From Mucilaginibacter sp. (GTDB lineage Bacteria > Bacteroidota > Bacteroidia > Sphingobacteriales > Sphingobacteriaceae): 64,000 nt of DNA. The position numbers were made by a program, and so were the translations under genes. This document shows positions 56,763 through 64,000 of the stretch, in pieces. The notes under the pieces were generated by a model that searched no databases, was not told where the DNA came from, and worked only from the letters and a program-made list of their open reading frames with translations. The stretch covers positions 1 to 64,000 of the forward strand of contig JAQBOM010000013.1 in NCBI GenBank assembly GCA_028288025.1, written 5' to 3'. Every line of letters starts with the position of its first letter. Positions within the stretch are counted from its first letter, which is position 1.

Positions 56763-59700
56763 TCAATATATCGTTTGTTTGGTTGGGGCCGATTGTTTTG
56801 GCGGAATGGTAGCCGTTGAGTCAGATTTTTTATCGGCAGCTTTCTGTTGCTTTTTCTGGTCCCTTTGGTCTTTATTATACTTTTTTTGCAGCGCTCTATC
56901 TTCGGGGGTACGCTGTTTAAACAATTCCATAAACTTATTATAATCGTATGTTAGTGCGAAGCCTATGCCCGTCTCGACAACTTGTCCCTGGATAACAATG
57001 TATTGATCACGACGGTAAATACGTACCATGTAACGGCCATCCTTTGTCAGCTTATAGTTTACTGAAACGTTGCCTGCAATATTTGTTGATTTTTGACCCG
57101 GCTGGTTTTGGCCTTCCAGCTCAAAATTATTGCCGACTGTTACTGTTACCCGATCGTTCAAAAATTGTTTTGATAGACCTACATTGAGGTCTGTACGGTT
57201 TTGCTGGGTGCCTGATGAGTAGTCGGCGCCCGAAGTAACGCCAAATGTCAACTGTACACCGCCGACACTGCCAGCCAGCTTGTTTAGCTGATCGGATAAC
57301 AAGCTGCTCACACTATTACGTACAGCGCCCTGCAAACCTGCATTGCCACCCAGGCTCTGCAGTGGGTTGTCGCCAATAAAATGGCCAAGTACCAACACGC
57401 CCAACACCTGCTTGTTCATCTCATTCGGGTCCTGGCGTATTTGCGATAGCCTGGCGTCAACAGTATTAACCACATCCTGCGAGACGGTGTATGAACTATC
57501 GGGTAAAATAATATCAAAGCTGATGTCGGGTTTCATCAATTGATTTTTTAAATTGAGATCGATGTTGAAAGGAAGCTTTTGCTTGTACATCGTTGCGTTA
57601 TCAGATCCTCCCAACTGGTCATTTACCAGATCGATAGGCGGAACATTGGCTATATATACGGCCGTAAGATTAATGTTAGCGCTGGTTGGGTCGCCCGTCC
57701 ATGTTATAGTGCTGCCGGGTTTAAAATTAAATTTCCGGTTCACCGTCGCATAAGCTAAATCATACGAGCCAGAAGCAACGGTATAGGTGCCGGTTAAATT
57801 AACTTTTCCGCTCGGATCAATGCCGCCGTTTAACTGTCCGCTGCCTTTTATATGAACAATATCGCCGTTTCGCGAGTCAACTACAATATTGAAGTTTGCT
57901 TCTTTACTTATGTTCACAGTAGCTGTCACGTCAAGGCCGTTTAAGTCAGCCTTGCGGAGCGAATCCAGCTGTTTGGCCAGTAATATAGAATCCAGCTTTG
58001 GCCCATTCGGGTCGATAAATTCGACCACCCCCTTACGGTCTTGCACACCAGGATCGTTTGAAGGTAATACGATGGTCAGATCGGTCTTGGGATTAACTGA
58101 AAGCGTAGCATCAACTACCGGTGTATTGATGTCGCCGCGTATTTTAATATTTGCATCCACGAACAATTTCCCATAGTACAATTTATTGTTCTCCGCAGTT
58201 GAATTAACTACCCTGAAGTTATTTGCTGTGATATCTATCCCGAAGTCATAATCAGTGAATGTTTTAGTGTAAAGCGTTCCCCTTACAACGGCTTTATTTC
58301 CGAGCGAATCGATAAGTGTAAAATCATTGAATAATACGCCGTCATTATTAAACGTAATGCTTTCATTAGGCATCGTAAAATATGAATTCAGTGTAGCCAC
58401 ATTGAAACCAACTTTGTTGAAGTGAACATCTCCGCGCACAACCGGCGCGCTGGTTGTACCTGTTATTTTTAGCTGACCGCTTAGGTTACCGCTTCCATTT
58501 CGTATGCTGCCAAAGCTAAAGCCTTCGATACTCTTCACGTTGAGGGTAATGATATTGAGATTCAAATCCATTTTGCTGTCGGGCGCGGTGTAATATAAGC
58601 CGGTTAAATTCGCCTGGTTGCCCTTGCCTGTTATGCGCACATCAGCTGCATAAGCATTTTGGGTTTGATTATTTACTTTAAGTGCGACGTTACCCACTGT
58701 ATCCCCTTTGAAACTAAAGTCACTAATATTCAGGTCGGTAGTAAACACCATAGATTTTTGGAGGTTGCTGAGATGCGCCTGACCATTGATAACACCGCCA
58801 ACCTGTAATGAATCCTGTTTTGCAGCCCGGGTGAGTGTTTCAATTTTAAAATTTCTAAAATCTACTGTGATCGGAGCATTCATTTGCTGCTGATCGCTGT
58901 TGATGCTTAGTACCTGATTATTGTTGGTGATTGAAAAGTCTTTTGCCATTATGCCGCTTGTGCCAAACTGCAGCGCGTTGTTGGCATTAACAGCCCAGGG
59001 CGTATAATCTAATATCAAGCCATTTTTCAGAAAGCTGAATTGGTATTCGTTTGGTAAGATGCTGAACACACCAGCCATTCTGTAGCGCTCTTTTTTAGCC
59101 ACGTCACGTACCTGCAGGCTAACGTTTAGCTTATCATTTTGTGCATTCCCGGTTATGCTGGTATTCAATAAGTCGATAGAGGACGATGCTCTTAGCTCAT
59201 CAACAGTTACACTGTAATTAAGCGCGTTATTGCCGGTGTTAATGGCCAGTTTTAAATTATTGACGATCTCGGTTCCGTATATCACTTTCGGCGCAGACCC
59301 ATTAACCACCAGGTCGCCGGTCTCGCTGTTAAAATGGCCGGTTATCAATACCGGGTCGAGCCGTTTTAACGACGGGGCGAATTGTGTAAGCAATGGTGTC
59401 TTTACGATATGCACGTCAAAGGCAAATTGCTCAGGCGAGTAGTTTTTTTTGGCCCTGGCGCGGGCTTTCGCAACGGCGGTATTAAAGTATTTATCTGTTA
59501 CATCCTGTACAGCTATGGCAATTTCGGTCAGCTTATATTTTCCGGCCATGTGTGCATACAGCATAGGCGCCTTTAATTTTATAGTGCTGCTATCGGCGGT
59601 GGCTGTTGAGATCAGGCTAACGGTATCAATTTTTATGCGTTGTCCGGCCTGAACAAGCAGCATATCTGTAAGCTTAATATTGGCATTCAGGTAATCCGGA

Positions 59701-61907
59701 CTGGCTGTAGGGACATCCGCCACGATCTTACCGTGAAAACGCATTTCGGATTTTGAGAAATTCAGCTTTTGAAGATTTATGCTATCCACCAATAATGTTG
59801 CATAAACAGAAGGATATTTCTTATTCATATTTGCCTTCCCGTCCAGCATGAAATTGATATTGGGATCCTTCATACGTGCATGGGCAACATAGTTTCCATT
59901 TCGGGCCGTGCCCTTAAGCGCAAGGTTTTTATAATTATATCCTTTAACCTGCGCGCTTGCAACGTTGCCGTTAAACAGCAGGCTGGCTGTTTTAGGATCA
60001 AGTCCGGCTCCTTTTATAGTTGTTGTAAGCGTAACCATACCCACCATTTTCGGCTGTTTGGTTAAAGCACCGACGTTCAGGTTGTTGGCTTTAATATTGG
60101 CAGAATATATAGCGGTACGTTTATTATTGCCGTTTCGCATAGAGGCGGTCAGATCAACCGCGCCATCGCTTGAGCGCAGGCTCATGTGTGTATTAAAGTT
60201 TTTCGTGCTTCCTTTAAAGCTGCCTTTCAAGTTCAAATTAGCCGGAATGCTTACCGATGCCGGGATCATACCGGGCGAAACCAGTTTGGCAATATCACCG
60301 CTATTGGTGTTAAAGTCTTTAATGACTACATCAAAATAGGAGTGGTTTACATCAGGCAGGCCTTTTAATATAGCGGATGCCCTGATGTGTGTATTTCGTA
60401 GCCCGGTTATCTCGAGGTTTGGAATGCGAAGGTCGCTTACCTTACCTATAACTCTTCCGTTAATAAGGAAAACAGCGCCGGGCGCATGCTTGAACGGCTC
60501 GGTACCGGCTAACGAAGGCACTAATAATAAAACGTCCCTTAGCCCAAGGCGACTGCCGTCGAGGTTGGCATTGATGTTCACCTTACCCAGATCATTGCTT
60601 AATGAAGCTATCGAAGGATAGCTAACCTGCAAATCCCGCTGTATCACCGTTTGCGGGGTTTCTAAATAAAGGTTGTTGAGGTATGCATTTTTTGGACCGT
60701 ATAGAAATTTGGTATGGAATTTTTTGATATTGAGCCCACTTTTTTCATTGAAGGTAAAATCGTTAACGGTGCCCGAAATGGTTTGCGGATCATACGACAG
60801 GCCATCCATGTCAACATCCAGGTTACGGATATCCATGTGGCCGAAATCAAGGCCGCGTGCTATCGGATTTTGTACATTGTTGTCGTATTTGATGTCATCA
60901 TTTTTAAAGCTAACCTTCGCTATGGTTGCGGTCCAGCCTTTTTGGCTTTGCGGGGACGCGACGAGTGTATCCAGTTTTTTTATCTTCTTAGCTATAACCT
61001 TCTTAACCGTTTGGGGTTTGAAAAAAACCAGGTTTGCTTTTGTGTCACCCAGTTCAAACCGCTTAATAGCTACCTTTTGATTTTTGAGGTCGATCTTATC
61101 CATATCCACCAAAAACCTACCCAGGTCCACTTTGGTGCTCATGGTTTTATCCCGGTAATCGACTTTGATCTTTGAAAAATCAATGGTTCCCAGGTTAAGC
61201 GTCATGGCAACCGGGGCGATTGCCGTATCCGCTGCTCTGGCTTTTGCAGCCGACAGATTGTTAGGTGTTTGTACGATGCGCGCGTTCACACCAGACAATG
61301 TGATCTTGGGAATAGTGAACCTCATCTTATCCATATCAAATTCCTTGATACGGGTATCAAAATGCCCCAGCAAAAATCTGATATCATTGCCGGTCATTAC
61401 GTCCTTATAGGCTACACGGATATTATCAAGTACGATCTTATCCATTGAAAACTTCATAGCCGAAGTTGTATCAGTTGGTTTTACCGGTGTTTTTTGTTGG
61501 CTTGAAAATGCCTTTACGATGTACCCAAAGTTAAAAACACTATCCGCGCCGCGGTGTACGTTTAGGGTAATGCCCTGCAGGTTTATTTCGTTTATCTCAA
61601 GTTTATGGCTGAACAGCTTCAGCATGCTGATATCCACTTTAAGCTTATCGCCTGCTAAAAGGGTGTCCTTTTTCTGATCTTCAAAATAAACATCTTCCAG
61701 CACCAGCAATTTAGGAAGCCCCAGGCTGATATGGCCTATTTTAACTTTGGTGTGAATCTTTCCTTCAAGGTAAGTAACCGCCTTGTCCTTGGCATAGTTT
61801 TGAACCGCGGGTACCTGTATTAATATTACCACAAGCAACACCAGAAAAATGATACTTGCGATTATCCAAAGAATGGTTTTTAGCGCTATGCGTCCAAATC
61901 GTTCCAA
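56763..61907 (-). CDS. tamB: TamB (DUF490) translocation and assembly protein
   Basis: This 1714-residue protein has one N-terminal membrane segment (residues about 10-31, TILWIIASIIFLVLLVVILI) and a very long beta-rich periplasmic body of AsmA/DUF490 repeats such as VRGDVHFNKVGF and VVDATLSVNP. The C-terminal DUF490 domain includes LGVLVLGHFIG, then LSDQLNKLAGSVGGVQLTFG and NVGLSKQFLNDRVTVTVGNN. It bridges the inner and outer membranes, probably as a lipid or substrate conduit, together with TamL. A Gln/Lys/Ser-rich tail (KDQRDQKKQQKAADKKSD) ends the protein. It is the largest gene of the window. Confidence 0.93.
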   Translation of the reverse strand: MERFGRIALKTILWIIASIIFLVLLVVILIQVPAVQNYAKDKAVTYLEGKIHTKVKIGHISLGLPKLLVLEDVYFEDQKKDTLLAGDKLKVDISMLKLFSHKLEINEINLQGITLNVHRGADSVFNFGYIVKAFSSQQKTPVKPTDTTSAMKFSMDKIVLDNIRVAYKDVMTGNDIRFLLGHFDTRIKEFDMDKMRFTIPKITLSGVNARIVQTPNNLSAAKARAADTAIAPVAMTLNLGTIDFSKIKVDYRDKTMSTKVDLGRFLVDMDKIDLKNQKVAIKRFELGDTKANLVFFKPQTVKKVIAKKIKKLDTLVASPQSQKGWTATIAKVSFKNDDIKYDNNVQNPIARGLDFGHMDIRNLDVDMDGLSYDPQTISGTVNDFTFNEKSGLNIKKFHTKFLYGPKNAYLNNLYLETPQTVIQRDLQVSYPSIASLSNDLGKVNINANLDGSRLGLRDVLLLVPSLAGTEPFKHAPGAVFLINGRVIGKVSDLRIPNLEITGLRNTHIRASAILKGLPDVNHSYFDVVIKDFNTNSGDIAKLVSPGMIPASVSIPANLNLKGSFKGSTKNFNTHMSLRSSDGAVDLTASMRNGNNKRTAIYSANIKANNLNVGALTKQPKMVGMVTLTTTIKGAGLDPKTASLLFNGNVASAQVKGYNYKNLALKGTARNGNYVAHARMKDPNINFMLDGKANMNKKYPSVYATLLVDSINLQKLNFSKSEMRFHGKIVADVPTASPDYLNANIKLTDMLLVQAGQRIKIDTVSLISTATADSSTIKLKAPMLYAHMAGKYKLTEIAIAVQDVTDKYFNTAVAKARARAKKNYSPEQFAFDVHIVKTPLLTQFAPSLKRLDPVLITGHFNSETGDLVVNGSAPKVIYGTEIVNNLKLAINTGNNALNYSVTVDELRASSSIDLLNTSITGNAQNDKLNVSLQVRDVAKKERYRMAGVFSILPNEYQFSFLKNGLILDYTPWAVNANNALQFGTSGIMAKDFSITNNNQVLSINSDQQQMNAPITVDFRNFKIETLTRAAKQDSLQVGGVINGQAHLSNLQKSMVFTTDLNISDFSFKGDTVGNVALKVNNQTQNAYAADVRITGKGNQANLTGLYYTAPDSKMDLNLNIITLNVKSIEGFSFGSIRNGSGNLSGQLKITGTTSAPVVRGDVHFNKVGFNVATLNSYFTMPNESITFNNDGVLFNDFTLIDSLGNKAVVRGTLYTKTFTDYDFGIDITANNFRVVNSTAENNKLYYGKLFVDANIKIRGDINTPVVDATLSVNPKTDLTIVLPSNDPGVQDRKGVVEFIDPNGPKLDSILLAKQLDSLRKADLNGLDVTATVNISKEANFNIVVDSRNGDIVHIKGSGQLNGGIDPSGKVNLTGTYTVASGSYDLAYATVNRKFNFKPGSTITWTGDPTSANINLTAVYIANVPPIDLVNDQLGGSDNATMYKQKLPFNIDLNLKNQLMKPDISFDIILPDSSYTVSQDVVNTVDARLSQIRQDPNEMNKQVLGVLVLGHFIGDNPLQSLGGNAGLQGAVRNSVSSLLSDQLNKLAGSVGGVQLTFGVTSGADYSSGTQQNRTDLNVGLSKQFLNDRVTVTVGNNFELEGQNQPGQKSTNIAGNVSVNYKLTKDGRYMVRIYRRDQYIVIQGQVVETGIGFALTYDYNKFMELFKQRTPEDRALQKKYNKDQRDQKKQQKAADKKSDSTATIPPKQSAPTKQTIY

Positions 61908-62116
61908 TTGTATACGTTTTTCAAAGAGTAAGACTTTGTTTTTTTTGTATATAATGAAATATCAGGCAAAAGGTTTTATTTTTTGTAGTAAAAAAGCCAG
62001 TTGAATAAGCCTAAATAAAATTTGATATTTTGAAGTATGCGAGACGGAGCCGGCCAAATAAAGCCAGGAAATAAAATGAAAGTATTCTATAAGTGGTATG
62101 CGTGAAACGTACTAGC

Positions 62117-63364
62117 CTACTTCTTAGTCGTGTTTAACAACTGAAAGCCAACCAGTTCGTCCCAGCGGGCGCCGGGTGGGTGATAGTATACAAGCAGCTG
62201 ATAATCGTTTTCGGTTTCATAATGACTGCCGGTTAAAGCCGTATCATCCGGTTTACCTGTAGCTTTATCCACCCATACATAAGTATAATCATATACGCCC
62301 TGTTTCAGCAACTGGGATATGACATACTTTCCGGTGGACGGATCAAAATGCAATTTGCTGTTGTCATCCAGCTTATAATCATTAAATCGTCCAACTATAT
62401 ACAAGGCACCGGTAGCAGATGACTTTTTTGTCAGCAATGAAAAATATAGCCTTGTATAATCGGCATCGGTGCGGGGATCGGTGCCGTCCTGATTCAGGAT
62501 ATAGAAACTGCCGTTGAGGTCGTACTGTAATGTATAGTTTGGCTGGTTCCGGTCGGCGTCGGTTAATAACAGTATGGTATTGGCGGTATCGCGGTAAATA
62601 TGGGCTATATGCTCCGAATTCAGTTTAAGGCTTCGGGTATCAAAATGCAGGAATTCATTCCCGCCCGGGAAATCATTCATATTTACATCGTTATAGATCA
62701 GCTGCGAACCGCGGATATAAGTAGGTTGGGTATTCCACTGTCCGGTTTCGCTACGGGCGTTTTGCATGATCAGCACACGAATGTCAGCCCCGGGATTTTG
62801 AACCCGCAGGCTGCCGTAATTAAGGGTGAAATTTACCTTTTGATTGGTTTGTCTTGTCGACACATCATTTGAGGGTACTATTTCGGCAGCTATTGAAATT
62901 TGCGGATTAACAACATATAAACGCCTTGTTAGTATCAACTTTGTTGGATCGCTATCCTCGTAAACTTTTAACACATAATTGCCGGCGACTTTTGGCGCAA
63001 TATTCTCATTTGGCAGCTTGAGCTCGTAGTGAGTATATTTTTGAATGGTGCCGGTTGAGTAGCTATAGCCTGTTATTTTATCGTCGGTGTAGTTGTGCAG
63101 GTATTCGGCCGGCGAAAGATTGGATGAGTTCCAGTTGGCATCGCAATGCTCAAGGGTATAATTATAGGTTTGCGTGCCGCCGCGCAGGTTATCGAACGCC
63201 AACAGTACTTTGTCGTTTGACCGTAGTGTAATAATGGGAAAAGAAGCTTGTTTGGCGGTATTGTAAAATTCAACGCTTTTTATTTCGGGGCGGTAGACGG
63301 TGTTATCATAGGATTGCGCAAAGGAGTTGAAGCTAACTATCAATAAGAATACAGCAATCGGCAC
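62117..63364 (-). CDS. DUF5103 / type IX secretion system plug protein
   Basis: The product has a signal peptide ([16 protein letters not shown]) and a body matching DUF5103: [57 protein letters not shown], and [15 protein letters not shown] near the C-terminus. Members are annotated as plug proteins of the type IX secretion translocon. I give GTG at 63364 (415 residues) as the start. An ATG at 63490 in the same frame would add 42 residues, most of them encoded by the palindromic repeat at 63382-63467 and so unlikely to be part of the protein. The choice is uncertain. Confidence 0.75.
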   Translation of the reverse strand: MPIAVFLLIVSFNSFAQSYDNTVYRPEIKSVEFYNTAKQASFPIITLRSNDKVLLAFDNLRGGTQTYNYTLEHCDANWNSSNLSPAEYLHNYTDDKITGYSYSTGTIQKYTHYELKLPNENIAPKVAGNYVLKVYEDSDPTKLILTRRLYVVNPQISIAAEIVPSNDVSTRQTNQKVNFTLNYGSLRVQNPGADIRVLIMQNARSETGQWNTQPTYIRGSQLIYNDVNMNDFPGGNEFLHFDTRSLKLNSEHIAHIYRDTANTILLLTDADRNQPNYTLQYDLNGSFYILNQDGTDPRTDADYTRLYFSLLTKKSSATGALYIVGRFNDYKLDDNSKLHFDPSTGKYVISQLLKQGVYDYTYVWVDKATGKPDDTALTGSHYETENDYQLLVYYHPPGARWDELVGFQLLNTTKK

Positions 63365-63381
63365 TTTAAAAAACCACTTGT

Positions 63382-63467
63382 CATTGCGAGCGACAGCGTG
63401 GCAACCGCGAACTATGCAGGGCCGCCCTGCATAGTTCGCGGTTGCTTCGTCGTTCCTCCTCGCAATG
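63382..63467. repeat. 86-bp palindromic intergenic repeat (REP-like)
   Basis: Outer arms CATTGCGAG (63382-63390) and CTCGCAATG (63459-63467) enclose a perfect 22-bp inverted repeat (63401-63422 and 63424-63445) with a one-base loop. The CATTGCGAGGAACGAAG-type ends resemble a repeat family I know as widespread between Bacteroidota genes. It is GC-rich compared with its surroundings. It lies at the 5' end of the DUF5103 gene. Confidence 0.9.
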
Positions 63468-63547
63468 AAATAATTTTTTATATGCGTCATTTCTCTTTCA
63501 GAGTAAATTAACCAATTCCGAAATCGAAAATCCGAATTCCGAAATCC

Positions 63548-64000
63548 TTATGCTTCTAACTCCATTATCTGGTCAGCTAAAGCCTCCCATTGTAATTGTA
63601 CATGACCCAGCTCCAGTTTCTTCATTTCGTAATTTTTATTGACTTCATTTAGCTTAGGCAGATCATTGTATAACTTATCATCGGCCAACTCTGCTTCCAG
63701 TTGTTTTACGATTTTTTCCAGCGATGCGATCTGTTCTTCCAGCTTAGCCATATCCTGGTTTAGCTTTTTCAGCTGCTGCGATTTATTTTCAGACGGATGC
63801 TTAACTGGTTCAGCCTCTTTTTTCTCTTCCTTTTTAGGCTGCGGAATTGGCGCGGCGGCTTTTGGTTCCAGTTTGCGCTTGGCGTACCAAACGTCGAACT
63901 CGGCATAAGTGCCCGGGTATTGTTTGATTTGTTGGTCCTCAATAAACCATATTTTGTTGGCGACGTTATCGAGGAAATAACGGTCGTGCGAAACCACGAT
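63548..64000 (-). CDS. ABC-F family ATPase, C-terminal fragment (cut by window end)
   Basis: The minus-strand frame is open to the window edge, so only the end of the protein (about 150 residues) is visible. VVSHDRYFLDNVANKIWFIE is the H-loop of the second ABC domain in ABC-F proteins such as Uup and EttA. A Lys/Glu/Pro-rich linker follows, then a C-terminal coiled coil (about residues 70-149, LKKLNQDMAKLEEQIASLEK). That C-terminal coiled-coil domain points to the Uup-like group. ABC-F proteins act on the ribosome. Its gene precedes the DUF5103 gene on the same strand. Confidence 0.88.
   Translation of the reverse strand: MVVSHDRYFLDNVANKIWFIEDQQIKQYPGTYAEFDVWYAKRKLEPKAAAPIPQPKKEEKKEAEPVKHPSENKSQQLKKLNQDMAKLEEQIASLEKIVKQLEAELADDKLYNDLPKLNEVNKNYEMKKLELGHVQLQWEALADQIMELEA

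Noticed and set aside
60673..61175. Overlapping long plus-strand frames inside tamB
   Set aside because: Antisense shadows of the tamB frame; no start signal or recognisable domain.
63382..63467. Terminator between the ABC-F and DUF5103 genes
   Set aside because: The palindrome has extended conserved-looking outer arms and no adjacent T-run on the minus strand, fitting a dispersed repeat better.

Overview
The window looks like a chromosomal segment of a Bacteroidota bacterium, most likely family Sphingobacteriaceae (Mucilaginibacter/Pedobacter-like). This rests on recognised protein types, not on a database search: a DUF3467 gene after rpoBC, a lipoprotein-type Omp85 protein (TamL) paired with TamB, a type IX secretion 'plug' (DUF5103) protein, TAnnTTTG-type promoter motifs, and few Shine-Dalgarno sequences.

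Layout. 1-7.3 kb: housekeeping transcription genes, rpoB (5' end cut off by the window) and rpoC, then a DUF3467 protein. 7.4-10.2 kb: three nucleotide-sugar genes (GDP-fucose synthase type, rfbD, rfbA). 10.2-13.9 kb, minus strand: a tRNA maturation group (miaA, CCA-adding enzyme, Sua5/YrdC) with a pRiA4b ORF-3-like gene inside it. 14.1-21.8 kb: a surface-modification region. It has two arylsulfotransferase-like paralogues separated by an opposite-strand MBOAT/SGNH O-acetylation pair, then two small membrane proteins, a PAPS-type sulfotransferase and a DUF2061-APS kinase fusion. 21.8-24.4 kb: a GT9 heptosyltransferase-type gene, a 19-bp tandem repeat, dapD and an S4-domain protein.

24.4-51.1 kb: a large exopolysaccharide/O-antigen locus, all on the plus strand. 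A good Bacteroidota promoter at 24400-24428 precedes a Wza-like SLBB exporter and a kinase-less Wzz. There follow a Gfo/Idh - ATP-grasp - SDR - HAD - aminotransferase module, Wzx, Wzy, a secreted beta-helix protein, glycosyltransferases, methyltransferases, acyltransferases, three more DegT-family aminotransferases, a PglC-like initiating phosphoglycosyl transferase and a CapD/PglF-like 4,6-dehydratase. The inferred product is a Wzx/Wzy-dependent polysaccharide rich in amino-deoxysugars. The neighbouring sulfation and acetylation genes may decorate it or another envelope glycan.

51.1-64 kb: an OmpH/Skp-like lipoprotein, gyrB, a retropepsin-like protease, tamL-tamB, the DUF5103 protein, and the C-terminal part of an ABC-F ATPase cut by the window end. 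I saw no rRNA or tRNA genes, CRISPR arrays, insertion sequences or prophage. The best candidate for something undescribed is the compact sulfation operon at 17978-21807, followed by the ATP-grasp/HAD/SDR module at 28126-32815.
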